From the NCBI GenBank assembly GCA_001599935.1, contig BCIJ01000003.1:429484-493483 (forward strand): a stretch of 64,000 nucleotides of DNA, read 5' to 3'. Position numbers and translations under genes: made by a program. Below are positions 10,485 to 22,290 of the stretch, one piece after another. A model generated the notes under the pieces. The model was given only the letters and a program-made list of their open reading frames with translations. It searched no databases and was not told where the DNA came from. Positions within the stretch are counted from its first letter, which is position 1. Each line of letters starts with the position of its first letter. The stretch is from Holtermannia corniformis. Taxonomy: Eukaryota > Basidiomycota > Tremellomycetes > Holtermanniales.

Positions 10485-11449
10485 TTGCTGTGCCATTGCC
10501 GTCGTGGCTTCGAGTGATCTGTTGCTTGCGGCGCGTCGTGTGGAGGCTCCGTGTTCGATTTCTTTGCGGTAGTGTTTCATGTGCTACCCGTGCCACGCGG
10601 CCGCATCGCCGGCCGAGCGTCAGGGCCGGTCAAGGGACGCTCAGTTTAGCATGCGGCTAGTGTGGCAAGGACAATGAGAGGCCGTCGACTGGGACTGCGG
10701 GCGAGCTGCCACCCTCAGCTGTCCATGGTCATCGCTACTGCTGCGCTGCCGACGCCATGCAGTCTGTGACGAGCCAGAAGCAGTCGCCGTGGGTGCATTC
10801 CCGCTGACAGGTTCCGCCTGTGCGTTACGTACTCTCGGGCGGGTCAGCCAATCGGCAGCCGAACCGTACAGGGGCAGTGCAACCCCTGCACTGGATTTTC
10901 CGAACCAGCGATCGTAACATCTACACAATCGGCGGCGGAAGCAGGACGAGCACTGCACATTGTATAATACACACCGACTTGGATACTTGTCAAAGACTGG
11001 TCGCATAGCGTGAGTGACGCTGGCCGACGATGATGTGGCACCACGGCCCGTTGGCACTGCGGCTCGCTGCGGTTGAAACGAGGGGAGTGGCCCGTGCTGA
11101 CGATCGCCCCTTTCTGCACGCCCTTTGCCCCTCCTTTACCCCTCGTCACCACTCCACGACGCACCAAAACTCTACCACCAACATCACTTCCCCGCTGCAC
11201 GCACGCACCGCCACTCGTTTGATAGTCCGCGCACAAAAACACAGACTAGTACGGTCCCACAGGAGCGGGACTGCCCACCACTAGCAACCAGCCACACGGC
11301 CTGTGCGTACCCAGACCTCCTTTCAACAGTCCTCTTTTCACTGGCCCAAACACCGCTGACGGCGCTCTGTTCACCGCAGTAATCGTCTCGGCTCGACACT
11401 ACTGCATCGAGCAACCTTGCACTACTACTAGTCAGACCTCTCCTCTCCG
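10485..11449. other. Divergent upstream region
   Basis: Nearly 1 kb separates the divergent starts of RMI1 and the oxidase gene. The last 330 bases (about 11120-11449) are C/A- and pyrimidine-rich on the plus strand, as in many strongly expressed fungal promoters and 5' leaders. No gene is visible. Confidence 0.5.
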
Positions 11450-13717
11450 ATGAAGCTCGGATCGCGCGTCGCCGCCCTCGCGGTGCTCGCGTCGACTGCA
11501 TCCGCCAATCCCCTCCAACGGCGAGCGCCCAAACCGCTTGGGTTTGAGCTCGTCGGCGATGCTGGCATCAGTGCGCAAATGGTCTGTTTGCTTGCTCAAC
11601 GCTGCAGAATAGCCCTGACAAGACGCAGATGTTTGTCGGCAACGACCAAAAGATTTACATCCTCGATGTGCGTACTCCATGTTGTCATCGCGGAAGCAGT
11701 GCTGAGTTCTCCCGCCGAGTAGAAGACGGAGAACAACCCGATCACGGTCGAAGCAAAGGACGGCACGGTGCATCCCGCCTGGGCGGTCGAGTATGACATT
11801 GACAGCAATACATACCGCCCAATGGAGGTACAGAGCAATACATTCTGCGGTGCGTGGCATGTCATGCGGCCCAGCTCAGCTGACTTTTGCAGCCGGCGGA
11901 GCTGTGCTTGGGAACGGCACCTGGATCGTGTTTGGCGGCAATCAGCGTATGTCTCACTCTACCAAGACATCGTCTGACCACCCGCAGCAATCACAACCAA
12001 CGGCGTTGCAACCTCTGGCGGGACCAACGCCTACAACGACTACGATGGCGGAACCGCGATCCGATTGCTGAACCCGTGCACGGATCAGAGCTGCAACTGG
12101 ATCGAGGGCGAGGTCACGTTTGATGTCGCGTCAACAACGGGCGAAAGCCAAGGGTGGTTACAAATGACTGTGCGTGGTTGAGCAGCAGTCGATTAATGCT
12201 GACGGCACAGGGCCGACGGTGGTACCCAATGGTCGAGGCGCTTGAGGATGGCAGCGTCATCATCATTGGCGGCGACAACAACGGCGGGTCAGTGCAAGCT
12301 CTTCACGCAGTATAAACTCACACTCGCAGCTACGTCAACACGGCCGCTCAGGACAACCCAACATACGAGTTTTGGCCAGCAAAGGGCGATGGCAAGGCAG
12401 TCAACCTCCAGTTTCTGAGCGACACTCTACCCGTCAACCTCTATGCGCTCACATGGCTGCTTCCTGACAAGCGGCTGTTCATGCAAGCGTCGCGTAAGAC
12501 GATCATCTACGATTGGACGACGCAGACCACGACCAACCTGCCCGACATGCCGTATGCTACGCGTGTGTACCCAGCCTCGGCGGCGACGGCCATGCTGCCG
12601 CTGACCCCGGCCAACAACTACACTGTCTCGCTCCTCTTCTGCGGTGGCTCCAACCCGCCTCAGTGGGGTGACGATGGTGGTGCACACTACAATGTGACAG
12701 CGATTGCGGCCGACAACACCTGTGTTCGCATCAACCCCCTAGACGCCAACCCGCAATACGTCGATGACGACTACATGCTCGAGGGCCGCAGCATGGGCCA
12801 GTTTGTCTATCTACCCGACGGGCAAATGTGGATGGGCAACGGTGTTGCCATGGGCACCGCAGGCTACGGTGACGACGGGTACAGCGTCGGCCAATCATAC
12901 GGCCAAGCCCCTCTGTACACGCCAGCCATCTACGACCCGTTCGCGGCCAAGGGCGGACGGTGGAACCGTAACGGTCTGTCTGCGTCGGAGCACGAGCGCA
13001 TGTACCACTCGACGGCCGTGCTCGTCGCCGACGGCTCAATCGTCATCTCGGGCAGTAACCCCAACAAGGACTTTACCACCACTCAGTGGGGTTCCAAGAC
13101 TTCTGTTGAGCGCTGGTACCCATCTTGGTACAGCCAGGACCGGCCTTCGCTCAGCACTGTCCCGACTACGCTCGCCTACGGTGGCGACGCTTGGACGCAC
13201 ACTTGGGCCAACACGGACGAGGCAGTCGCAAACTCTACAAAGGTCGTCGTCCTCCGCGGCGGCTTCAACACGCACGCGATTGCCTTTGGCCAGCGCTACC
13301 TCGAGCTCACGACTAGCTATGAGATCGACATGAACACGGGCAACACGACACTGCACATCCAGCAGATGCCGCCGAACCCGGCCTTGTTCCAGCCAGGCCC
13401 GGCGATGCTCTTCTTGGTCGTCAATGGGATCCCGTCGATCGGCGAGGTATGTCCCATGTGGTGTCTACGGGACCGTACTGACCCTGCAGTTTATCATGGT
13501 TGGCTCTGGCAAGCTCGGCGACCAACCGACCTCGGCAGCTGCTTCCCTGCCCGAATCCAGCATCAAGGCTGTCGAGCCATCTGCCTCGGCCTCTGGCGAC
13601 GCTTCTAACCCTTCGGCAGGCGCCAGCGGCCCATCCGGTGCCGCCTCGACCTTGTCGGCCCTCCCCGGTCTCTCAGCACTGCTCTTTGGCGCCCTCGTCG
13701 CCCTGTTTGCCTTTTGA
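11450..13717 (+). CDS. Secreted, GPI-type copper radical oxidase (glyoxal oxidase family)
   Basis: Extracellular copper enzyme family that oxidises small aldehydes or alcohols and makes hydrogen peroxide. The ATG at 11450 begins a signal peptide (MKLGSRVAALAVLASTASA). The active-site elements known from Phanerochaete glyoxal oxidase are all present: the radical-forming Cys in SNTFCAGGAVLGNG, the cross-linked Tyr in GRRWYPMVEALEDGS, the axial Tyr-His pair in HERMYHSTAVL, and the copper His in GGFNTHAIAFGQR. These sit in a kelch-like propeller followed by the C-terminal domain (FLVVNGIPSIGEFIMV). The protein ends in a Ser/Ala/Gly-rich stalk and a hydrophobic tail (LSALLFGALVALFAF), as expected for GPI anchoring. 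About seven short introns lie in the 5' half; the last intron (GTATGT...CTGCAG) precedes FIMVGSG. The true substrate cannot be told from sequence. Confidence 0.92.
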
Positions 13718-13935
13718 GATCGCTCGCATCGCTTGTCCCTCACCGTCGTTTCGTCCGCAGCATTGTATCCACGCATGGACTCTTCTCTTCGCATTTGGAC
13801 TTTTATTGTTCTCCAAGACCGGCTCTACATGGACTATGTATTGACATGCAATACCATGCACCAGCGGTAGTCCGTTTGCTTCCGTGCCACTTGAAGTCGC
13901 CACTGAGATTTCCGACCGGCACCTCGTCGACGACC

Positions 13936-14267
13936 ATGCACGCACCGCTCGGCGTCAAGGAGCGACAACTCGGTCAGTGACGCGCTAGCACGCCTAGCTC
14001 GAGCTCATATCGCAGCCTGCGCGGACCTGATCCAAGCCCTGCACGCATGCCACGCCAGAGGTCTGCTCTCCAAATTCACGGGCGGGTGTAACGAGGCCAA
14101 ACGCGAGATGAATGCTTGTCTGCGGCAAGAGGTGCGTCTGTCCCGCTGTGGTACGGTGGACTGATGCGTGAACGTAGCGCCTCGATCGGACAGCACGGAA
14201 CAAGGAAGCGGCCAAGGTCCGAACGGCGAAAAAGGTCGAGGCGTGGACCGAGTTGGACAAGGAGTAG
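13936..14267 (+). CDS. CMC2: Twin CX9C mitochondrial protein Cmc2
   Basis: Small intermembrane-space protein needed for cytochrome c oxidase assembly, imported by the Mia40 disulfide relay. The first exon reads MHAPLGVKERQL, like the MHPxL opening of Cmc2. The second gives AACADLIQALHACH and GGCNEAKREMNACL, an exact pair of C-x9-C motifs spaced as in the family. The third is a basic helix ending EAWTELDKE and TAG at 14265-14267. The second intron has normal size (GTGCGT...GTAG). The first would be only 25 nt (13973-13997, GTCAGTGA...GCCTAG), yet it is needed: unspliced reading stops at TGA, and the two flanking exons match the family exactly. The gene converges on the amylase gene. Confidence 0.82.
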
Positions 14268-14445
14268 TTTCGCAGTTACCACGGTCAGTACCATGACTGC
14301 AGTGGGCCGATAGAATCAAGCTGACACTGTTAGTATGTTGTACAATAGCAATGCATGCATGCGCTCCCCTCCGCCGTCGTCTATGCAACAATAGGTCGAA
14401 TCGTCCATGCGATAGTCCATCCTCTTGTCACGGCTAGATCTAGAA

Positions 14446-16628
14446 CTACAATGCCAGGGCGACGGCTGCTCCAATCATGGCAACGACGAGGCCAGCACCA
14501 CCGGCGCCCGCAGCACGCGAAGCGCCACCGTTACCGCCGGTAGTAGTAGAGCAGAGCGAGCCCTTGTCCGAGTTCTTGAGGAAGACACGGGGCGCGCCGT
14601 TCGCGACCGTGACGGCGAGGTTGCCGGACCCATCGACAGTCAGAGCCTCGCACGTGAGCACATCGACGACTGCGTCGTTGGCTGCAAACCCGGATTGCGA
14701 GGCTGAGACGGTCACGGCGTTGTTACCGCTTGAAGCGCCGCGGTTCGAAAGCAAAGTGAAGAGCGGGGCCTTGTTGATTGCAAACTCGGATGAACCGATC
14801 ACAGCGACCGACATCTGCGGGCTTCAGCAGGTTCAGCGCCGAGGCACCGCGACACCCACCTGGTTGGTGTAGAACGAGCTCGAGGCATTGTGAGCGGCCG
14901 AGCGGGCCTTGTTGAGCGTCGCAAAGTGCTTGTACATGTCCTGCTGCCGTCAGCATTGCCTACGCATGTTTGCTCCGGCCAGCGACTGACCGAGTCGGTC
15001 TTGTACGATGACGTCCAGAGAGGCTCACGGTTGGCCGGGTCGGCACCACCGCTAAAGCCGTCCTCGCTACCGTCTGCCCTCGTCAGCTCGGTTCAATGCA
15101 GTGATGTACACTCACAGTAGGCGTATGGGATACCGTCAGTCGCAAACGGGTAGGTGTGAGCATTCTTGATGAGCTAAGGTCATGTCAGCTTGAGACAGTT
15201 CAGACTCGGTAGACATACAGCTGCGTCAGTCATGAATGACTCGATACTGCCGACCAATCAGCACGAGTCGCCTATGAGTGTCATCAACATACCGCGGATT
15301 GTCGTGGTTGCTTTCGATCAGGGTCAGCGTCCGCCCTGGAGTCTACGATCCACTCACTCTACAAAGTTGCCGAGCAGCGTTGGGTCCGAGAACTCGGTCT
15401 TGATGGTCGATACCATCTCGGCAAGCGCGGAAAAGTTGCCCGAAGTCGAGTTGAACGCGCCGACGAGCGGGTAGTAGGCTGGGTACTGCAGATTGTCAAC
15501 ATGTAGCAGTCGCCAAGACTCGCAAGTGACTGACGTTGAACGGGTTCTGCACAGCGTCAGCTTGCAAATCAGCCGGCGGGTGAGCTACTGACCACTTGGG
15601 CTTCCTTTTGGTACGCGGCGGTGTAGGGAGCGTCTGTCTTTGTCAGCCGCGGGTCAATGTACCAGCATCAACGCACAGCCCTCGAGAATCTCGCCAACGT
15701 TCCAGACGTTTGCGGCCGCAATAAAGTCTGGGAAAAAGTCCTTTTCAACGTGCTTGACCGTGTCTGCGCCTGGTCAGCCCTCCACGATTCCACCCGGCGT
15801 ACGCACCAATGCGGATCGCGTCAATCGAGTAGTTGCCAACCAAGCCCTTGACCCAGTCGTTCCAAAACGTTCGGACCGTCGAGCTCGTCGTGTTGAGATC
15901 CGGCAAGGCGACGCTCGAGTCGCCGAGCCAGCACTGCTCGACCTGCGTCTGGTTGTTGTAGTCTTCGATCCAGCAGAACGGGTGGTAGTCTGCCGTGGCG
16001 GCGAATGGGCCGTACGCGTCCGAGGGGGAAAAGGTGGAGGACGAAGTGGCGGCGACGTGGTTGACGACGACGTCGACCATGAGGTACATGCCCTTTGCGT
16101 GCAGCGCAGAAGCAAGGGACTTGAGGTCGTCGGCGGAACCATAGTTGGTGTTGAGGTCTGTGCGGGTCAGTCCAAGCTGCGGTAGACGGAAGCGCGACAC
16201 GCACTGTTGGGGTCGAGCGTCCAGTAGCCGTGGTAGGCCTGTACACGTTAGCGCTGAAGGACGGGGTGATCAAGGTGCCGCTATCAAGTGGTAACGGCGA
16301 GCTGCCTATGCAGTCACGCGTCGGCCACTGGTAGCTATCCACTGACCTCGCCCAGACCCGTCGTGCCACCAATGTTCTCCACGATCGGACTGATCCAGAC
16401 CGTGTCAAAGCCCATGCCCTGCACATAGTCGAGCTTGTTCTCGATCCCCTTCCAGGTCCCACCACAGTACTTGCGATCACTGGGTGAGCACGAGGGTGAT
16501 GAACCGTCCGTCAGGGCGAACCGATCGGTGATGATCTGGTACACTGAGCGTTGGCGGCCTTCATCGTTTGTCAACGCCGTGGCGAGGAGCGGGACAAGAG
16601 CCAAGAGGGAGAGGAGGGACGCGTGCAT
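14446..16628 (-). CDS. Secreted GPI-type alpha-amylase (GH13, fungal Taka-amylase type)
   Basis: Extracellular or wall-anchored enzyme that cuts alpha-1,4-glucans. The ATG at 16626-16628 starts a signal peptide ([20 protein letters not shown]). The mature start [15 protein letters not shown] and [20 protein letters not shown] is typical of fungal GH13_1. The four GH13 regions are visible: DVVVNH; IDAIRI joined across an intron to DTVKH (nucleophile Asp); NVGEILEG (acid/base Glu); and FV(D)NHDNPR (transition-state Asp), the last two also near introns. The C-terminal domain ends in a Gly/Ala stalk and a hydrophobic segment ([15 protein letters not shown]) suited to GPI anchoring, like the GPI-amylases of other fungi. 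About ten short introns break the gene, mostly in its C-terminal half. The stop TAG lies at 14446-14448. Confidence 0.92.
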
Positions 16629-17034
16629 GGTGTGATGCAAGGGCCAGGGGGTGAGTGGTTGTGTTTGAGGTGGTGACGCCGCTTGGCGGAGCGGGCGGTG
16701 CGAAACGAGCGGAAGGGAAGGTGCGGTGAACGGAAGCGAGTGAGGCAGAAGAATGCAAAGGAGAAGTCTGAGGATCGTCTGCTGTGTGTCGGTGCGGCGT
16801 TACCCGTCGTCGGTGCGCCGAGGGCGGTGCGGACTTTCAGGGTTTGCGCACAAGCTTGTCCGCACCGCCGCGGTCACAACAAATCAACCCGCGTGGTCAC
16901 CCGACATCAGACAGTGGCACCGCTCGACATCATGAGGCGTACAGGCTCCCCGGTGGCGTCGGATCGCCCTACGGCACCGACGTCGTGGGACGGTTGCATG
17001 CATCTTTTCACTACGACGCGCAGGCTTGTGCGCG
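16629..17034. other. Intergenic, no gene recognised
   Basis: About 0.4 kb between the amylase start and the end of the cytochrome b561-domain gene on the same strand. It must contain the amylase promoter; no other feature is seen. Confidence 0.5.
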
Positions 17035-18051
17035 CTAGAGCCCGAGCTTGCTGGTTCTGCACAGACGAACACGAGTTAACGCCAAGACCGATCTCGTGGG
17101 GTTGCAAAACGTACCGAACTCGCCCAGCCCAGCCGAGCAACACCAGCCCGAGCCCGACCCAGAAGCTGATCACCCGCAGCGCAGCCGTCGAGTTCCCGAG
17201 CGCCCAGTCGGAATGCGCACCGCCAAGGTGCGCCGTGAGCAGCAACAGGGGTAACAGCAACGTGCCGGACAGGCTGTACGACGGGCCTCAGCAGGAACCC
17301 ATTGCGGCTCTGGCTCAGCACGTACCGATGGTACTTGTACACCTTGAGCGCGTTGCGAGATCCGCCAAAGGCTTGACCGCCAAACCAAACGCTCAAGCCG
17401 CCAACGAGGATTTGCGTCCCCTGCGCCGCGTCAACCGTAACCGCGCAGTCGACGACCCAGACGTACCATCCAGGCAACAGCGATGATCCCAAGCAGCCCA
17501 TGCCACGTCGTAAAGTGCCGCGCGTGGTGCACGCGCTTGTTCCACCACATGCTGGCCGTTCCCAGTGCAAACGCCGGCACGACGAGGGCGAGGATCCAGC
17601 GCTGGTGGTTCGCTAGTCGAGACTTTCGTAGCGGCGAGCTCGGAGATTTCGAAGCGGGTGGTGGAGGCGCTTGTAGCGGGATGATCCCTACGTAGGTGAG
17701 CTTGGCAGAGACATACAAAGGGCTGGGTACGAACCGAGGAGAAGGGCTACGATGCCAAGGGACTGCAGCACCGGGTGCGGCGCAAAGTATCCGAGCTTGC
17801 TCGGTTCATTAGAGAAGACGAGATACCATGTTGACGGCAGGAACAGAGCTAGTCCGACCTGATAGCCAGTCAGCGTAGGCACAGAGCCGTCCCACAAAGC
17901 CACATACCAGTATGAAAGTCACCAGCACGGTATCTCTCCGCGTCGCCATGATATGCAGTGGTCCAGTCGCCTCGTCCTTTCCTTCGCTCTCGTCAACGTG
18001 CGATGGCAGCAGACGGTCCTGCTCGTTTTCGTTCACCCAACTCGACGACAT
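17035..18051 (-). CDS. Cytochrome b561-domain multi-pass membrane protein
   Basis: Predicted transmembrane haem protein that would move electrons across a membrane, for example in ascorbate or iron reduction. The ATG at 18049-18051 opens a charged N-terminus (MSSSWVNENEQDRLLP). Hydrophobic helices follow: DTVLVTFILVGLALFLPSTW, then FAPHPVLQSLGIVALLLG with the family His-Pro. After a loop come NHQRWILALVVPAFALGTAS, KRVHHARHFTTWHGLLGI with the second haem-type histidines, and two more helices (TLLLPLLLLTAHLGG; VISFWVGLGLVLLGWAG). The final exon is probably RTSKLGL and TAG at 17035-17037, after a GTACGT...TGCAG intron of 58 nt; reading on without splicing would instead add an unrelated tail. The family call rests on the helix and histidine pattern; the substrate is unknown. 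Confidence 0.72.
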
Positions 18052-18186
18052 TGACCTAGTCTACAGCCGTGTCTATATGTAAACGACCGGTGGTCTTTAT
18101 GACCTGCGTGCTATCGTCGTGGGACAGGGAAGCACGCTCGGCTTGCGATGGCGAAATCGGTGACCAACCAAGATCGAGGAGTAGAC

Positions 18187-18220
18187 CTGATATGGCGTCA
18201 TTCTGGGGCTTCGTCCGTCA
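18187..18220 (+). repeat. Left terminal inverted repeat of the hAT element
   Basis: Begins CTGATATGGCGTCATTCTGG and ends TCCGTCA. It matches the reverse complement of the right end with one transition in the first 20 bases and a small length difference in the middle. Confidence 0.85.
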
Positions 18221-18355
18221 ACGACGCCATCCGTGACGTGTATAAGCCGTCCGTGACGTACCGTGACGCGGAATGGCGAGTGCTATCGGCGTCGCTGGGC
18301 GTCATTGGCAGCTACATCTCCGTCGCCATAGACAGTGACGGCGTCAGCAAAATGC
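18215..18355 (+). repeat. Left subterminal TGACG repeat array
   Basis: At least eight TGACG or CGTCA words in about 140 bases, in both orientations (for example CCGTGACGTACCGTGACGC). Such arrays are typical transposase-binding regions of hAT elements; binding here is inferred. Confidence 0.75.
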
Positions 18356-18462
18356 ATATTCTTTTGTACTTCTTTGAATTAATCCAGTCACCTCTGCAAA
18401 CTTCGCCTGCTGCCTTTGGGTGTAACACGATCATCCTACGACGATCTTCAAGTACTACCACC

Positions 18463-21400
18463 ATGTCTGAGTCACCCTTGAGGTCTGTCAGTCAGTCGGC
18501 TCCAATCAACACCCCTCCGAAGCGCAGTAGCCAGGGTAATTAACCGATGACAGCATGCAAGCAGCCGCTGACGAATGCAGGTACCGATCGAGACTCAGGC
18601 AAACGCTCCAGACTGGCGTCCTCTAGCAGTGAGTGGCTGTTCTACTTCCTATACTCTATCAACTGACTCGGCAGGCGCTTGTGAGTATCTACGATCAGTG
18701 GATTTGCCACTGATCAACTTCGAGCGAATCTACTCGAGGCCGGTCCAAGTACAGGAAGAGCGCTGGTCCTCGCCGGGGCGGGTTCTCCATCATCGGCAAA
18801 CAGGAACAGGAGAAAACGGACCAAGAAGGCAGAAACGCTGAGCCCGGAGGCGAGATTAGGTGAGATTCGTACACTACCGAATGCCGCTGATTTCTCAGAT
18901 GAGCTTGTTCGCTTCTGGGACAAGGACGAAGGCAATTTGAGGCACTGCTTCGAGCAGCCTCGTTTGCTGCATCCAGACGAGCCAACGCCGAAAAAGGGTC
19001 CCAGCGTCACCGCTGCTAGGCGCGATCAGATCGTCGCCTACACCTGTAAATGGTGTAGCGACATCTTCTACCGTTGGATGTTCTATTCCGGTGGCAGCAC
19101 CCTCACATCCCATCCTGGTGCCTGTCCCCAGTTCGCAAAGGCTCTTGCGGAACATCGGGTTCGATCTGATGACGGTAGGCCTGTCAATCTGCCGCCAGAC
19201 AAGAAGCACAGTCTCTGGGCGATGGTTATTGGCTGTGCGGTCCACAATCGGCCTTTCGCTTCGGTGGAAGACTTACACGTCAGTACTAAACCGCACGGGA
19301 AGACCCACTGACGCACTTTAGTACAAGCTGCTCGGCGAGCGGACACCACTCTTGTCCAAGACAATGCCGAATCGGCTCAACATCAGTACGACCACGAAAG
19401 AACTGTACGCTTTCATGGTGCGCAAGATGATGACCGAGCTCGAGGCCACAAGAGGCTGTATCCACATCGGCATCGATGCTTGGACTAGCCCGAATCACCG
19501 GTCGTTCCTTGGTATCGTCTGTTATCGTCTAGCGCCTGTATTCAGGAAAGGAGAGCCGCCAGTGCAGTCTTTTTTGTTGGATCTTGTTCTGTGAGTGAAC
19601 CACGCCGTCTATGTGTGCGTCTCGAGATGACTAAGCCACCAGGGCCCAGGAGAGCCACACGGGTGCCTTCATGGCCGAGGTTCTGTATAATGTTCTCCGA
19701 AAATATAATATCCATAACAAGGTACGTCCCAACCAGTGTATCGTCTTGGCTAATCGAGCCTAGTTGTTCTCCATTGTCTGCGACAACGCCTCGAATAATA
19801 ACACAATGATCACAAGCCTGGCCAGAAAGAGGCCGGGACACTTTACCGGGCCTGATACACGGGTACGCTGCATGGCACATGTCATCAATCTTGCTGTCCA
19901 AGTACGTCGTGTTGTCTGATGAGATCAGTATACTGATTACATCATAGGCTATCGTGCGCAACTTCTGTCCCTGTCCGTCGTCCGCCAGAAGTGCAGTCGA
20001 GAAAGCTGCCAAGAAAGCTCGAGAAGAGGTCGCAGCTGCAACAGCGCGACGGGCAACCTCAGGGCAACAAAACCAAGCAGGGCCCAGTCAGGCTTTGGTA
20101 CCGTTGTCGGAGGTCAACGCCCGTCCCCAACCTGCCGCGTCACTGGGCCCGATCAATTCGGAGGACGACGCGGCTGCAGCAGCACTTGCACTTGTTCAAC
20201 TCTCGACCACGCCGTTGTCGTCAGCCACGGCTCCGAGTATGCAGGTCTCAGCACCTGAACACAGCGAGCTCGTGCTGGCCCCGGTGTCTGCGGACGATGC
20301 CGATATCGAAGAGCGCGCATTTGCTGGATTGGAGAATACTCTCCGAGTCACAGAGGATGAGGAAATCCTTTTCAAGACTCTGCAAGGCGACATGGTGTCC
20401 AAAGAGGATCGCCAGGTGGTCAATCGGGTCAGTACTGATTAGCTTACTGTACACGCTGATATTTGTTTAGTTCAAGATACTGGCCAGACGTCTGCGCAAG
20501 TCGCACGTTGACCAACAGCAATGGGCGCTTGCAATCGCTCAGACGCAGCAAGAACGCGAGCTACAGGCGCAGGCCAGGGCGCTCAAGGAGGGCGTGGACA
20601 TTGCCACGCTCAAGTACAAACTCGAGGGACCGTTCATCATCCCTCAGAGTGTTGATACTCGCTGGAACTCAGTGCTCGAGCTCCTCAAAGCTTGTATAAA
20701 GCTTCGTCCTGTCTGGTCAGTATATTTCGCTGTTGGGTAATCTTGCATTGACTAACTCGAATCAGTACCCAGTTCTACAAACGCGTCGTTGAGCTGGACA
20801 GCGATTCAAAGTGGCAAACCGCTTGGATCCCTGTCGAGCGCGATTGGTCAATTGCTGCGCAGTTGGTCAAGGTGTTGCAGGTCAGGGAATCGTCCAATGG
20901 CGACCTCATGCTGAACAATTGTAGACCTTTACCGACTTGATCAAGCGGTACTCGTTGACCAAGAGCGCTTTACAAGAGGCTCGCAAGGAGCCGGATCGCA
21001 TGTCGATGCTCTACCCGACCCTTGCCGAAGCACTGCCTGACTTGCAGACCCTGCAGAGCGTGCTGGCAGATGGCATGAAGGACGAAAAGAACGACAAGGC
21101 TATCCGTATAGCTTTGAGCCATGGGTGGAGGCTGCTTGACGAGTATTACGGCTACACAGCCAATACATCGATCGTGCAGATGGCAATCCGTGAGTGCGTT
21201 GCTGAGCTGACGAGCTGGGCTAACAAACATAGTCCTACATCCTTCGTGTCGTGCATCGCATCTGGAGATGCTCGAACTGGAAGTCGCGCCGGCGGTCGAG
21301 AGTTGCCGAGACGTCTGGGAGAGGCTGTACCGGCCAGCGGATTGGACCACGCAAGAAGCGATGTCGTCGCCGAGTGTACGTCAGTTGTGCGAGCTGTCTG

Positions 21401-22009
21401 ATTGACTAATGCCAAGAGCAGGCGTACCAAGATGATCAGCCCGTGATGTTTGGAAGGGTGTATCTCCCTGCCGAGGACAGCAGCAACACTGTCACGACCT
21501 CGGCCATTGGCGGCTCTACAGACTATGTCCAGATCGAGACTTGCCTAGCAACTCTCGATATTGACCTTTTTAGGGCAGCGGTAGGGACTGGACACCCATG
21601 CCGTCACAAACACGATCAATCAGTTGGATCGGTTCGTGTACGACCGCCCGATATACGATCGCCATGGCAGCAAGAAGCACCGCGTCGACGCCATCGAGTG
21701 GTGGACCACCAAAGCTCATGGCGACCTGATTTCGAGTGGCTTGCAACGGCTCGCATTGGATGTTCTGACTGCTCCCGGTATGTGATATATACCCAGCCAA
21801 TACATGTGTGCTCATACATCATACACGTAGCCTCGTCTGTCGATGTCGAGCGGGCATTCTCGTACGCCGGGATGAACGTCTCCGATCGCCGACATAGCCT
21901 CGCTCCCGGTACGACCATTGCTTCGCTGCTTGTTGGCTGCTGGTACAGCAACGGTTTCTGTACCGAGAACGATTTCGACGATATGCTGGCGGCGCAAAAG
22001 AAGGCTTGA
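18463..22009 (+). CDS. hAT transposase with N-terminal BED-type zinc finger
   Basis: Transposase that would cut and paste the surrounding element. The ATG at 18463 has a strong context (ACCACCATG). The N-terminus is Ser-rich with a basic run (NRNRRKRTKK), followed by a BED-like finger: CKWCSDIF, then TLTSHPGAC. The RNase H-like core shows the first catalytic Asp in HIGIDAWTSPNHRSFLG, the second in FSIVCDNASNNNTM, and the family motif VRCMAHVINLAVQ. An acidic Ala/Ser/Gln-rich insertion (about 20000-20430) precedes the all-helical insertion domain. The C-terminal dimerisation block is AIEWWTTKAHGDL, LALDVLTAP, then SSVDVERAFSYAGM. About ten GT-AG introns restore frame between these blocks, and no stop falls inside an exon as I read them. 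One junction near 21460-21590 was not resolved. Confidence 0.85.
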
Positions 22010-22119
22010 TTGATAGGATTCCGTATGGACAGGTAAGTTGCTTGGATACCGGCTGGTATTGACGCCGGTAGCAGTGGTACCGATGGCTCGTGTTCGGGAT
22101 ATAATGTATGCATGTTACT

Positions 22120-22290
22120 CGCGTCATCCGCGTCAATGACGCGCTGACGGGTCTCTGGTGACGCGCGTCGATGCTGACGCGCGGTGACGTGACGCGGCAA
22201 ATTTACAATGACGCCCCGTCACGGCTGACGTGTTTAGACCTCGCTGACGCCGTCAAATGCTCCATGACGGACTGCCAGAATGACGCCGTA
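22120..22290 (+). repeat. Right subterminal TGACG repeat array
   Basis: More than fifteen TGACG or CGTCA words in about 170 bases, both orientations (for example GCGGTGACGTGACGCGG). It mirrors the left array and lies between the transposase stop and the right terminal repeat. Confidence 0.8.
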
